Source: Bacteroides sp. CAG:1076 (lineage in GTDB: Bacteria > Bacteroidota > Bacteroidia > Bacteroidales > Bacteroidaceae). Taken from it: a stretch of 34,931 nucleotides of DNA. Below, in pieces: positions 1-12,750 of this stretch (position 1 is the first letter of the stretch; every line of letters starts with the position of its first letter). A program made the translations under genes and the position numbers. Location: positions 190-35,120 of the forward strand of contig HF993298.1 in the NCBI GenBank assembly GCA_000436795.1, given 5' to 3'. The notes under the pieces are model-generated. The model was not told where the DNA came from. It made no database searches and saw nothing but the letters and a program-made list of their open reading frames with translations.

Positions 1-75
1 GGTTTTATCCCGATTTAGGTACCATAACCGGGTGATTACGCTAAATAGTTGATTTTCTTTTGTTTTCCAATATTG

Positions 76-105
76 CAAAGGTACAAAAGAAAATGATATT
101 TCAAA
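76..105 (-). promoter_or_regulatory. Leftward promoter for a gene beyond the left edge
   Basis: On the minus strand a TTTG (-33, bases 102-105) is followed after 18 bases by TACCTTTG (-7, bases 76-83), a full match to the Bacteroidota TAnnTTTG box. Transcription would start near base 69 and leave the window to the left. No start codon that opens a lasting frame lies in bases 1-69, so the gene itself is outside. Its place beside a tRNA-end repeat suggests an integrase gene, which is inference. Confidence 0.6.
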
Positions 106-123
106 GTGTACTAAAAGTGTACT
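103..123. repeat. Two direct repeats of AAAGTGTACT, 11-base period
   Basis: AAAGTGTACT occurs at 103-112 and 114-123. The first copy overlaps the -33 box of the leftward promoter. The spacing is about one helical turn, as for two protein molecules binding the same face of the DNA. An operator or integrase arm-type sites are both possible. A second direct repeat, AAATAGTTGAT, is found at 43-53 and 178-188. Confidence 0.45.
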
Positions 124-237
124 GAATAACGGAAAATGGGCAAAATATGGCAAAAATAGAGAAAATAGGAAATATTCAAATAGTTGATAATAAGGAAGAT
201 AAATTCTTTTATTTTCCTATGATTTCTATGGCTTGTA

Positions 238-260
238 CCGGGTCTGGGTACCAGGAAAAG
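238..260 (+). other. tRNA-Leu 3'-end fragment, probable attachment site
   Basis: Twenty-three bases are identical to 22291-22313, which is the T-arm 3' strand, acceptor strand, CCA and first seven bases after the tRNA-Leu(CAA) gene. Upstream of base 238 the match to a tRNA ends and the rest of the gene is absent. A tRNA-type terminator follows directly. This is the usual appearance of the far att site of an element that entered a tRNA 3' end, with the intact tRNA at the other end outside the window. A decayed tRNA gene is the alternative. Confidence 0.6.
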
Positions 261-305
261 AGCTAAGCAGAATGAGTAATCTGATGCTTGGCTCTTTTCT
301 TTTTT
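256..305 (+). terminator. tRNA-type intrinsic terminator
   Basis: Bases 256-269 pair with 285-298 over 14 positions with one G-U, followed by T-rich sequence to 305. The stem begins AAAAGAGCTAAGC and ends GCTTGGCTCTTTT, the same design as the terminator after the tRNA-Leu gene at 22309-22345. It probably belonged to the tRNA whose 3' end is at 238-260. It may now also end transcription of the AraC gene coming from the right. Confidence 0.7.
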
Positions 306-323
306 CTATATTTCTCAGGATTT

Positions 324-1181
324 TCATCTTTTCCTGTACTTGAGTGGAGAAACTCCTGTCATCTTGACGAAGAATTTGCCGAAGACAGACTGGTCGGAAA
401 AGCCGAGGTTATCGGCTATCTCCTTTATTCCCATATCCGTACTTTCGAGCAGGCGTCTTGCCTCTGCACAGAGCAGTTCCGATACATGAAAGCGTACCGT
501 GCGTCCGGTTGTACGTTTTACGATACGAGAAAGGTAAGTGGTCGATATATTCAGTTTGTTGGCATAAAACAGAATATCATGGTGTCTTTTGTAATTGTTG
601 ATGAGTAATTTCTTGAAATTACGGAATATCTCGTCCGTACGCTTGATGCAGACCGAAGCATTTTGGGTATTCCGGTAAAGAATGTCGGCTATTTGCAATA
701 ATAGGAAATTGCACAGATGACTGGTAATGCTGTTTTGGTAAATCCGGAAGCATTTCAGTTTGTCCGAGAACAATTCGGCTGTTTGTTGCAGATAGCAGAA
801 TGTGTCCGTTTCCAGATGAAGTGCTGGAATATTGTATTTGTTGATAAATCTGGCCAGTTGATGATACATTGCCTGTCCGTCCGAGAGCGTATCGAAATAA
901 TCAGGATAGATATAAATGCACGTCATGGCAAAATCGGAACTTTTCTCGTGCAGGGTGTTGGTCATACTTGGAGTCAGTATGATCAGATCGTTTTTCCGAA
1001 TAAGGTGACTGTCGTTGTTGTTCGATAACAACGCTGTTCCGTTTGCAACTAAAATAATAAAGAATCCTTTTTTCAAAACGACAGATTCCTCTTTCTCAAA
1101 AGAACATTTTACAACATGATAAGGAGGATTTTCTTCACCGGAAGCAGGGAAACCGTTTTTGTCAGGATCAAATAATTTCAT
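324..1181 (-). CDS. AraC family transcriptional regulator
   Basis: A 285-residue protein with an N-terminal sensing domain (about 1-170) and a C-terminal AraC DNA-binding domain (about 190-285). The first helix-turn-helix lies around ILFYANKLNISTTYLSRIVK and the second around IKEIADNLGFSDQSVFGKFF. The end, TGVSPLKYRKR, is the usual family signature. The gene is divergent from the membrane/kinase fusion at 1301, with about 119 bases between them, so it may regulate that gene or itself. The minus-strand -7 box TATTTTTG at 1200-1207 supports the start at 1181. The ligand is unknown. The family call is firm; the target is inference. Confidence 0.93.
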   Translation of the reverse strand: MKLFDPDKNGFPASGEENPPYHVVKCSFEKEESVVLKKGFFIILVANGTALLSNNNDSHLIRKNDLIILTPSMTNTLHEKSSDFAMTCIYIYPDYFDTLSDGQAMYHQLARFINKYNIPALHLETDTFCYLQQTAELFSDKLKCFRIYQNSITSHLCNFLLLQIADILYRNTQNASVCIKRTDEIFRNFKKLLINNYKRHHDILFYANKLNISTTYLSRIVKRTTGRTVRFHVSELLCAEARRLLESTDMGIKEIADNLGFSDQSVFGKFFVKMTGVSPLKYRKR

Positions 1182-1199
1182 AAAAAGGTTTTTTCTTTA

Positions 1200-1207
1200 C
1201 AAAAATA
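1200..1207 (-). promoter_or_regulatory. Promoter -7 box of the AraC gene
   Basis: Minus-strand TATTTTTG matches TAnnTTTG and lies 19 bases before the start codon at 1181. No exact TTTG is found at -33. Confidence 0.45.
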
Positions 1208-1271
1208 AGATTTGTTTCGTTTTTAACCAACAACAGTTATTCTTTTATGAATGGAAATAAAAAAATAGCAT

Positions 1272-1279
1272 GAACTTTG
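1272..1279 (+). promoter_or_regulatory. Probable -7 box of the membrane/kinase gene
   Basis: GAACTTTG matches TAnnTTTG at seven of eight positions and lies 22 bases before ATG 1301. The box overlaps the upstream in-frame TTG at 1277, which argues that translation starts at 1301 and not at 1277. AGAAGG at 1291-1296 could serve as ribosome binding site. Confidence 0.4.
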
Positions 1280-1300
1280 CGCCAATCAATAGAAGGCTTT

Positions 1301-2608
1301 ATGAATAAATTCATGTATAGACGGTATGGTTTGTTTGCCGTTTCCTTGTTTGTCAATGCCATGGGTATCGCCCTTATAACGAAGGCTTTGCTGGGTACAT
1401 CTCCAATTACGAGCGTTACCTATGTGCTGAGTATGTTTACTCCACTTACCATAGGACAGTGGACAATTGCCCTGAATCTTTTGTTCGTACTTCTCGAACT
1501 TCCTTTTATGACGTGGCGGGAACTGAAAGACGACTTGCGGATGTTTTTACTTCAGATACCGATCTCTTTGTGTTTCGGTACGTTTATCGATGTGTGTATG
1601 AACATGCTTTATTGGGTGGAGCCTGTGACGTATATAAGCCAGATTGCTTACTTGCTTGTAGGATGTGTGGTATTGGCGGCGGGAATTACGCTGGAGGTAA
1701 AGGCCGATGTGGCAATGATGGCTGGGGAGTATTTTGTCCGTGTCATATCTAAACGCTTTCACGGTGAGTTTGGCTATGTAAAGTTGTGTTTCGATATTAC
1801 GCTGGTCTGTATCGCATGCGTGCTGTCTTTGTGTTTCCTGTCGGGCATCTATGGGGTGCGTGAAGGAACGGTAGCCGCAGCTTTGCTGGTTGGACCGATC
1901 GTACATTTTATCAGTCCTTACTACCGTTGTTTCGATAAATGGATTAATGAAGGGGCTGGTAAGGTTACGGTTACTCTGAAGAATGCACAGCATGTTATCA
2001 TTACCATTGCAAGGGAGTATGGAAGTGGAGGACATTTGCTGGGTGAAATGCTGTCCAAGGAGTTGGGAATTAAGCTGTATGATAAGGAGTTTATTCATCT
2101 GGTGGCACAAAAGAGTGGCATAGACGAACAATATATCAAGAAAAACGAGCAGTCTATTCCTTCTTTCTGGCTGAAATGTATTTTAGGTAAAAGTAGCGAG
2201 CAGGCATTGGAACGCAGCCTTTCGTCGGATGATGTATTGTTTGTTGCAGAAAGTAAGATTATCGAAGAACTGGCTGAAAAGGAATCGTGTATCATTGTGG
2301 GCAGGTGTGCCGATTTTGTTTTGAAGAATTATCCAAATCTGATTAAGGTTTTCTGTTATTCCGATTTGAAGAGTGCATGCGTACGTTGCGTGCAGGAATA
2401 TGGCATTGCGGCAGATAAGGCTGAAACGGAAATCAGGCGGATCAACCATAACCGTATTGCTCATTATGAATATTATACAGGAGAAAAATGGGGTGAGCCG
2501 CATCATTATAACCTGATGATCAATACTGGAAGCATTGATTTGCCTATGGCTTGTAATTTGATAAAGAGTATTTACCGGAACAGGGAAAAAGAAGAAAAGC
2601 AGAATTAG
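1301..2608 (+). CDS. YczE-like membrane protein fused to cytidylate kinase-like domain
   Basis: A 435-residue two-part protein. Residues 1-210 form several hydrophobic segments of the YczE/YitT-like membrane type, including KALLGTSPITSVTYVLSMF. From about 225 a cytidylate kinase-like domain begins with the nucleotide-binding stretch ITIAREYGSGGHLLGEML, then LYDKEFIHLVA and IIVGRCADFVL. The kinase part should be cytoplasmic at the end of the last membrane helix. Fusions of this kind are, to my knowledge, annotated in other Bacteroidales, but the substrate is not established. ATG 1301 was chosen because a more upstream TTG lies inside the likely promoter. The gene is divergent from the AraC gene. 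The domain calls are good; the function is open. Confidence 0.88.
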   Translation: MNKFMYRRYGLFAVSLFVNAMGIALITKALLGTSPITSVTYVLSMFTPLTIGQWTIALNLLFVLLELPFMTWRELKDDLRMFLLQIPISLCFGTFIDVCMNMLYWVEPVTYISQIAYLLVGCVVLAAGITLEVKADVAMMAGEYFVRVISKRFHGEFGYVKLCFDITLVCIACVLSLCFLSGIYGVREGTVAAALLVGPIVHFISPYYRCFDKWINEGAGKVTVTLKNAQHVIITIAREYGSGGHLLGEMLSKELGIKLYDKEFIHLVAQKSGIDEQYIKKNEQSIPSFWLKCILGKSSEQALERSLSSDDVLFVAESKIIEELAEKESCIIVGRCADFVLKNYPNLIKVFCYSDLKSACVRCVQEYGIAADKAETEIRRINHNRIAHYEYYTGEKWGEPHHYNLMINTGSIDLPMACNLIKSIYRNREKEEKQN

Positions 2609-2664
2609 GGGGATAAAAGTAAGAGTGATAAGGCATTTGATGCGGTTCGGGTGATTTTATTTTC

Positions 2665-2672
2665 TAACTTTG
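2665..2672 (+). promoter_or_regulatory. Promoter -7 box of the beta-barrel gene
   Basis: TAACTTTG is a full match to TAnnTTTG, 29 bases before ATG 2702. A TTTG at 2636-2639 is 25 bases upstream, a little too far for a standard -33 box. Confidence 0.5.
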
Positions 2673-2701
2673 CATCCGTTTTATTAAATAGTTATTGACA
2701 G

Positions 2702-3448
2702 ATGCAAATTATGATGATGAAAGTGATCCGAAAGGTGATGTTATGGGTGTTCGTAATGCTTGTCTTATGCCCTGTTAAGGTAAAGGCGCAAGACAAGGTA
2801 GAGGCGGGCGTCGGTATGGATTTGGTGAGTGGTTATGTCTGGCGTGGTCAGGATTTAGGAAATGTAAGCGTTCAGCCGGAAGTATCATTGGCTTATAAAG
2901 GACTTTCCTTGACGGGATGGGGAACGGTTGGATTCGACAAAGATGATACAAAAGAATTTGACTTGACGTTGGGGTATGAAGTAAAAGGTTTTAGCGTTTC
3001 GGTTACAGATTATTGGATCAGCGGCGGACCGGGATATTTTCACTATGGCGCTCATAATACCAGCCATACTTTTGAAGCTCAGGTAGGATATGATTTCGGA
3101 ATTCTTGCCGTAAACTGGTTTACAAACTTTGCCGGATATATTGGCTATAAGGCAGATGGCAGCAAGGCTTACGCTTCTTACTGTTCGGTTGCGGTTCCTT
3201 TTGTATTGGGTGGTCTGGACTGGAATGTAGAGATTGGAGCAACTCCTTGGGAAAATGATTTTTATACGGGTGGAGAAAACTCCAGTTATTCAAAGAAAAT
3301 GATAAATGGTTTTGCTGTATGCGAAGTGGCTGTCGAAGCTGCCAAGGAAATAAAGATTACTAAAAACTGGTCGTTGCCTTTGTTTGCAAAGGCGATATGG
3401 AATCCTTCTACTGAGGGATTTTACTTTGTAGCTGGATTGAGCTTTTAA
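2702..3448 (+). CDS. Small outer-membrane beta-barrel protein (TorF-like)
   Basis: A 248-residue protein with a signal peptide ending in VKVKAQ (about residue 30). The mature part alternates hydrophobic and polar residues as in beta strands, opens with AGVGMDLVSGYVWRGQDLG and ends in the aromatic strand FYFVAGLSF, typical of outer-membrane barrels. The SGYVWRG start is like that of the TorF family of putative porins. Several in-frame ATGs (2702, 2711, 2714, 2717) are possible starts; the choice does not affect the mature protein. It has its own promoter box and a strong terminator, so it is probably monocistronic. The substrate is unknown. Confidence 0.75.
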   Translation: MQIMMMKVIRKVMLWVFVMLVLCPVKVKAQDKVEAGVGMDLVSGYVWRGQDLGNVSVQPEVSLAYKGLSLTGWGTVGFDKDDTKEFDLTLGYEVKGFSVSVTDYWISGGPGYFHYGAHNTSHTFEAQVGYDFGILAVNWFTNFAGYIGYKADGSKAYASYCSVAVPFVLGGLDWNVEIGATPWENDFYTGGENSSYSKKMINGFAVCEVAVEAAKEIKITKNWSLPLFAKAIWNPSTEGFYFVAGLSF

Positions 3449-3468
3449 AAGCTATCCGGAGCATTATG

Positions 3469-3519
3469 GAAACTGTTTCTCAAAAGAATTGAATATTTTT
3501 GAGAAACAGTTTCTTTTTT
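3469..3519. terminator. Strong bidirectional intrinsic terminator
   Basis: A perfect 17-base stem (3469-3485 with 3497-3513) closes an 11-base loop and is followed by CTTTTTT. It lies between the rightward barrel gene and the leftward susR-like gene, so it can serve both. Confidence 0.9.
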
Positions 3520-3560
3520 AGGATGTTCTGAATGATTGGATTTCGGTTTGTTGATGTTGG

Positions 3561-5177
3561 TTATAACCCCATCACCATTTGTTCGAAGTTATCTTTGTCA
3601 CCTTTTGCCTTATTGCGTATTTTGCTTCGGTAGTTATAAACCGTAGCCAGTGAGTATCCAAGGAAATGAGCGATACGGTTGGTGTCGGTTACTCCCAGGC
3701 GTATTAAGGCAAAAATACGAAGTTCCGTATTGAGTATTTCACCGGGCTTGGGATATATTTTCCCTTCATCGTTCAGCAGATTATTGAAATCGGTAATGAA
3801 GTTGGGGAACAACTCTAAAAACGATTTGTCGAATTCATTGTAGAAATTTTTCCGCTCGTCGCGCAGGAATTGTTCGGAGCGTATAGCTTTGAACAGGTCG
3901 TCGATGCGTGAAGCCATTGCCAGTTTTTCGAGCGAACGGCGATATTGTTCAAGTTTGTCCAGATAGCTGACACAGCGGTCCAGGTAACGGGCTATATATA
4001 CTTCCTTGATTTTACCGGTCTGTGCCAGATTCATATTGGCTGCCTGCAACTCTTTGTTGGATATGTACAGGTTCTTTCGCATAACCGACAGTTTCTTTAA
4101 TCCGTAATATAAGTATAAAGCCAGTATGATCAGTAGGATAGCCAGTACACCCATACATACCAGAAGTATGACAACCATTCTTTTTTCTTGCGCTTCTTTT
4201 TGCGAATATGCATGATCAATAATCGGATAAAACTCTGTAACTTCCGCAAAACGTAGTCGGGCATTGCAAGCCACTGCATCTTCCATAGAGCAGCTTAGGT
4301 AGCTGTATGCTCTTTTCAAATCTCCATGTCGGTAAAGGAGTCGTGCCAGTTTTTGCAGCGAAGCATATTCTCTGACTGGCATACTTAAATCGATGATGGC
4401 AGTTTGTGCCAGATAATAGATTTGCATATCGATTTCATTCTTTGCTTCGTATGCCAGTGACAGCGTATAGTTTACATATGCTTTCTGCTTCATATCGAGG
4501 GAAGTGGTAAGCATTTGGTTTAACATAGGAATTGCTTTGTCGGGATGCGAAGAGAGTATGAATCGTTCGGATAGAACAATGTTGCGGTCTATGCAGGAAT
4601 CTATATTATTCATTATCGAATCACGATATTGATCTGTCAGTTGCAGGTATTTTTGTTTAGCTTTACGGTCTACGGTATAATCGGCCAGCCATCCATAACA
4701 TGTGCGCAGAGTAAAATAATAATATGTCAGATTTTTCTTGCCCAACTGTTCTGGTTGTATTTTTTGTAATTCGGTTAATGCATCACTATACATTCCCATA
4801 ACTCCCATTACTTCTGCCCGGTTGATAATTATTTCATTGTATAATTCCGGTTTGTTCAGCAGTGCAGCGTATTCTGCCTTTTTGTTTATATAATGAGAGG
4901 CGGAATCCGCCTGATAGTGTAAATACAGCCCGAATAATTCATTGGAAAGCTCGTATTTATCCTTTTCGGTTGTGGCGTAATAAAGGCGTTGTTTAAGCTG
5001 ATAGAGAGTTCTTTCACGTTCTGTACGATATAGTGCTTTCTGCGAGATGACCTCATCAAGCTGCTCCAATACCTTTTCGTGGGATAACTCTTCTGCTTTA
5101 GCAGGCAAAATGAATAAAATCATTCCAGCCAGCAACCAGAAAAATCTGTATTTGATTCTGAGCATATTTTGTTTCAT
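3561..5177 (-). CDS. susR: SusR-type membrane regulator of starch utilization
   Basis: A 538-residue protein with a signal peptide or first membrane segment (residues 8-28, ending PAKAEE). A periplasmic helical, TPR-like sensor region of about 300 residues follows, then one membrane helix near 335-357 ([20 protein letters not shown]), a linker helix and a C-terminal DNA-binding region. That last part (about 480-538) has [20 protein letters not shown] followed by [17 protein letters not shown], a LuxR-like helix-turn-helix. This is the architecture of SusR, the maltose-responsive activator of sus genes in B. thetaiotaomicron, and the gene is divergent from susA. It probably senses starch oligosaccharides in the periplasm and activates the susA, susB and susC promoters; this is inferred from the family and the neighbourhood. 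Confidence 0.9.
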   Translation of the reverse strand: MKQNMLRIKYRFFWLLAGMILFILPAKAEELSHEKVLEQLDEVISQKALYRTERERTLYQLKQRLYYATTEKDKYELSNELFGLYLHYQADSASHYINKKAEYAALLNKPELYNEIIINRAEVMGVMGMYSDALTELQKIQPEQLGKKNLTYYYFTLRTCYGWLADYTVDRKAKQKYLQLTDQYRDSIMNNIDSCIDRNIVLSERFILSSHPDKAIPMLNQMLTTSLDMKQKAYVNYTLSLAYEAKNEIDMQIYYLAQTAIIDLSMPVREYASLQKLARLLYRHGDLKRAYSYLSCSMEDAVACNARLRFAEVTEFYPIIDHAYSQKEAQEKRMVVILLVCMGVLAILLIILALYLYYGLKKLSVMRKNLYISNKELQAANMNLAQTGKIKEVYIARYLDRCVSYLDKLEQYRRSLEKLAMASRIDDLFKAIRSEQFLRDERKNFYNEFDKSFLELFPNFITDFNNLLNDEGKIYPKPGEILNTELRIFALIRLGVTDTNRIAHFLGYSLATVYNYRSKIRNKAKGDKDNFEQMVMGL

Positions 5178-5344
5178 TGTTATTTATTGTATGTTTTTAC
5201 CAAGTAATAATGTAAGAACAAAAGTTAAATCCGTTTATATTATTGGTATGTTATGTTGATAACAAGATTCTTATTTTCAATAATTTACTTTGATAAGACA
5301 TTTATATTTTAATTCCAAATATAACAAAAAAATTAACAGAGGTA

Positions 5345-5352
5345 TACTTTTG
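5345..5352 (+). promoter_or_regulatory. susA promoter -7 box, no -33 box
   Basis: TACTTTTG matches TAnnTTTG and lies 39 bases before ATG 5392. The region where a -33 TTTG would be is A-rich and has none. The 214-base gap between susR and susA would hold the activator site; I could not define it. Confidence 0.6.
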
Positions 5353-5370
5353 CATTGAAAAACATTTTAA

Positions 5371-7245
<1,875 letters not shown>

Positions 7246-7334
7246 ATGGTTTATATTTATTCTTACCTGTTTAAATGATAAATCGTTGATATGTAGTGCA
7301 TTGATATTTTGACATATTTGTATTTTTCGTATGA

Positions 7335-9584
<2,250 letters not shown>

Positions 9585-9605
9585 ATAGGTATTGAATTTA
9601 ATAAT

Positions 9606-9645
9606 AATATATCAGAAGAGGAGGCATTTCCTTTTCTGATATATT
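9606..9645 (+). terminator. Long hairpin between susB and susC
   Basis: A 16-base stem with a single G-U pair (9606-9621 with 9630-9645) closes an 8-base loop, 21 bases after the susB stop. No continuous T-run follows, only GTTTGTCTTTT. It may end the susAB message or protect an RNA end. The rest of the 190-base gap to susC must hold the susC promoter; the nearest box is AAAGTTTG at 9648-9655 (seven of eight), so this promoter is uncertain. Confidence 0.55.
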
Positions 9646-9774
9646 ACAAAGTTTGTCTTTTCTTTTAGATAGTAAGTATTTTTTTCAATAGGTATATAAT
9701 ACATTGCCTCCATTCGTATAATTCATAATGGAGTGTAAACTATATGGAATTTTATTAACTTAAAATTTAATAAT

Positions 9775-12750
9775 ATGAACAAGGATCTATTTATTAAACA
9801 CACAGGGAAATATCTACTGTTGGCAATAGTGGGTATGTTTTTTTCCCTTCAAGTATTAGCGCAGAACTTGGTTGTCAAGGGAAGTGTTGTAGACAAAAAT
9901 GGTGAGGCTATTATTGGAGCTAATATTTTAGTAAAAGGTACGACAAATGGCTCTATTACCGATTTTGATGGAAATTTTACTCTGGATGCTAAAAAAGGCG
10001 ATATTTTGGTCGTTTCTTTTATTGGTTATAAAAATCAGGAACTTCCGGCAACAGCCAATATGAAAGTCGTTCTTCATGAAGATACGGAAGTTCTGGACGA
10101 TGTTATTGTTATCGGTTATGCTACAGGTAGTCAGCGTACTGTTTCAGGTGCAATTCAGCGTGTCGGACGTGAAGATATGAATGCTGGCGTTGTAACTAAC
10201 CCCTTGCAAGCTATTAAAGGTAAAGTTGCAGGTGTAAATATCCAGAAATCGGGTGGTGATCCTACAGCTTCAGCTTCTATCCGTGTACGTGGTACAACTT
10301 CGTTGTCGGGTGGTAATGATCCGTTAGTTATTATTGACGGTGTATTTGGAGATTTGAGTATGTTGAATGCTATCTCTCCTGCTGATATCGAAAGCTTTAC
10401 AGTTTTGAAAGATGCTTCAGAAACAGCACAGTATGGTTCCAGAGGTGCGAGTGGTGTTATCGTTGTTACTACCATTAAAGGTAAAAATGGTGTTAAGACT
10501 TTAAGTTATGATGGTAGTTTTGGTGTAGAAACTGTTTATAAGAATTTGGAAATGCTGGATGCCAATGCATATCGTCAGGTTGTAGCTGATAGAGGATATG
10601 CTAATGCATTGGATATGGGGTATGATACAAACTTCATAGAAGCTATGCAGCAGACAGGTTATACTCAGAATCATCGTTTGTCTTTTGGGGGAGGTACTGA
10701 ATCGTCTAATTATCGTGCTTCTATTGGTGTTATAGACCAGAAGGGTATCATTAAGGATAATTATATGCGTAATTATACTGCAAAACTGGATGCTTCGCAA
10801 ACTATGTTTAATGACAAGGTTAAACTTGATTTCGGAATGTTTGGTTCTAAAGTTGATAAACGTTATCTGAATGACTATCAGAAGACATTCTATTCTGCAG
10901 CTGCATTTAATCCGACTTTCCCCGATTTTGCAAATGCCGATGGTTCATGGCCGGAAGATCCGAATGCAAATGAAACTCAGAATCCTTTGGGACGTTTGAC
11001 TATAAAGGATGTTGAGTCGAATAGTTACATTAATGCTAATGCACGTATTACATGGACTGTTATAGATGGATTGAAATTAAGTGCTTTTGGTTCTTATACT
11101 TATAATGTGAAAGAGAATTCAAAATATACTCCGAGTAATATTAAGGCAGGACAAGGTCAAAGTGGTATTGCTGAAAAATCAGATAATAAGAGTGGAGTGT
11201 TGTTGGGGAACTTTACGGCAAATTATAAGAAAGCATTTGGAAAGCATTATATTGATATCTTAGGTCTGGCCGAATTGCAAGATTATAAATATACGGGTTT
11301 TGGCGCAAAAGCAAAACAGTTCGGTACAAACTTCTTTGAATATAATAATTTAGGTGCTGGTGGTGAAGTAAAATATGGAGATGTCAGTTCATATTCGAAT
11401 GGCTATTCAATTGCTTCATTCATGGGACGTTTCAATTATAGCTTTGCTGATAAATACATTGCAACAATAAATATGCGTGCCGATGGTTCTTCTAAACTGG
11501 GAGCAAACAATAAGTGGGGATTCTTCCCATCAGCTTCATTGGCTTGGGTATTGAAGGAAGAAAGTTTCTTGAAGGATGTAGATGTTGTTTCCAATTTGAA
11601 GATTAGAACGGGTTACGGTCTTACTGGTAATCAGGATGCAATCAGTGCGTATAATTCTTTGAAACTGATGAGTCCGACAGGAGTAACTACCGTAAATGGT
11701 AAACCTGTTGTTACATACGGAATCAATCGTAATGATAACCCTGACTTGAAATGGGAAGTAAAACGTATGTTTGATGTTGGTATCGATGCTGGATTCTTTG
11801 ATAACCGTTTGACTGGTACTTTAGATTATTATTATTCAAAGACAAGTGACTTGTTGTATAACTATGCTGTACCTGTACCTCCTTTTGCATTTAATACTTT
11901 GTTGGCTAATTTGGGTGAAATGGAAAATACCGGTATTGAAGTAGCAGTAACAGGCGTACCTGTAAAAACCAAAGATATGGAATTGACTATCTCTGCAAAC
12001 TTCTCTTGGCAGAAGAATAAACTGTTGTCATTGAGTGGCTCATATATGGGACAGTCATTGAGTGCTAAGGAATATATGAACTTAGGTGGAATGAATGGTG
12101 CCGGATTTATCGGAGGAAATAATCAGGTTATTTATCAGATGGTAGGACAGCCGTTGGGCGTATTTTATTTGCCTAAATGTGACGGACTTATCGATATGAC
12201 TGGTAATGGAGAATATACTTATCATATTCTTGATATTGATGGTCAGGAAGGTGTCGATATATCTGATGGAAAAGATCGCTATATTGCCGGACAAGCTATG
12301 CCAAAATTCTATTTAGGTGGTAATATTAGCTTCCGTTACAAACAGTTTGATATCCAGACTCAGTTCAGCGGTGCATTTGGACATAAGATTTATAATGGAA
12401 CTTCTTTGTCGTACATGAATATGAGTTTGTTCCCTACTTATAATGTGATGAAAGGAGCTCCAGAAAAGAATATCCACGATCAGACAGTAACCGATTATTG
12501 GTTGGAAAGAGGAGATTATGTACATATTGATTATGTAACATTAGGTTGGAATTTGAATACAAAGAACTTGAAGAATATCAATTCTTTAAGATTGACATTC
12601 TCTGTAAATAATTTAGCTACTATTACTAACTATTCAGGATTGTCACCGATGATTAACAGTTCTACAGTAGGAAGTGATTTAGGTGTTGATGATAAACGTT
12701 TCTATCCGCTTACACGTACTTATTCACTGGGACTTAGCCTTAACTTTTAA
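9775..12750 (+). CDS. susC: SusC-type TonB-dependent starch transporter
   Basis: A 991-residue outer-membrane protein. The signal peptide ends near SLQVLAQ (about residue 29). A carboxypeptidase-regulatory-like beta domain (about 31-108) has DKNGEAIIGANILVKGT. The TonB-box region DDVIVIGYATG lies near 113-123. The plug (about 125-235) carries IRVRGTTSLSGGNDPLVIIDG and SRGASGVIVVTT. A long beta-barrel ends in the aromatic strand SLGLSLNF. It imports starch oligosaccharides captured by SusD, powered by TonB-ExbBD; those genes are not in this window. SusD follows with no gap. The length is close to B. thetaiotaomicron SusC (about 1000). Confidence 0.95.
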   Translation: MNKDLFIKHTGKYLLLAIVGMFFSLQVLAQNLVVKGSVVDKNGEAIIGANILVKGTTNGSITDFDGNFTLDAKKGDILVVSFIGYKNQELPATANMKVVLHEDTEVLDDVIVIGYATGSQRTVSGAIQRVGREDMNAGVVTNPLQAIKGKVAGVNIQKSGGDPTASASIRVRGTTSLSGGNDPLVIIDGVFGDLSMLNAISPADIESFTVLKDASETAQYGSRGASGVIVVTTIKGKNGVKTLSYDGSFGVETVYKNLEMLDANAYRQVVADRGYANALDMGYDTNFIEAMQQTGYTQNHRLSFGGGTESSNYRASIGVIDQKGIIKDNYMRNYTAKLDASQTMFNDKVKLDFGMFGSKVDKRYLNDYQKTFYSAAAFNPTFPDFANADGSWPEDPNANETQNPLGRLTIKDVESNSYINANARITWTVIDGLKLSAFGSYTYNVKENSKYTPSNIKAGQGQSGIAEKSDNKSGVLLGNFTANYKKAFGKHYIDILGLAELQDYKYTGFGAKAKQFGTNFFEYNNLGAGGEVKYGDVSSYSNGYSIASFMGRFNYSFADKYIATINMRADGSSKLGANNKWGFFPSASLAWVLKEESFLKDVDVVSNLKIRTGYGLTGNQDAISAYNSLKLMSPTGVTTVNGKPVVTYGINRNDNPDLKWEVKRMFDVGIDAGFFDNRLTGTLDYYYSKTSDLLYNYAVPVPPFAFNTLLANLGEMENTGIEVAVTGVPVKTKDMELTISANFSWQKNKLLSLSGSYMGQSLSAKEYMNLGGMNGAGFIGGNNQVIYQMVGQPLGVFYLPKCDGLIDMTGNGEYTYHILDIDGQEGVDISDGKDRYIAGQAMPKFYLGGNISFRYKQFDIQTQFSGAFGHKIYNGTSLSYMNMSLFPTYNVMKGAPEKNIHDQTVTDYWLERGDYVHIDYVTLGWNLNTKNLKNINSLRLTFSVNNLATITNYSGLSPMINSSTVGSDLGVDDKRFYPLTRTYSLGLSLNF

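Noticed and set aside
1..38. Inverted, tRNA-end-like sequence around GGTACCATAACCGG
   Set aside because: On the minus strand it resembles the att core, but too many positions differ for a reliable second site.
103..123. Short direct repeats as a CRISPR array
   Set aside because: Only two 10-base units with a one-base gap are present and no cas genes are seen. No CRISPR array was found anywhere in the window.
288..608. Plus-strand frame over the end of the AraC gene
   Set aside because: It begins with a TTG near the terminator T-run and reads antisense through the AraC DNA-binding domain.
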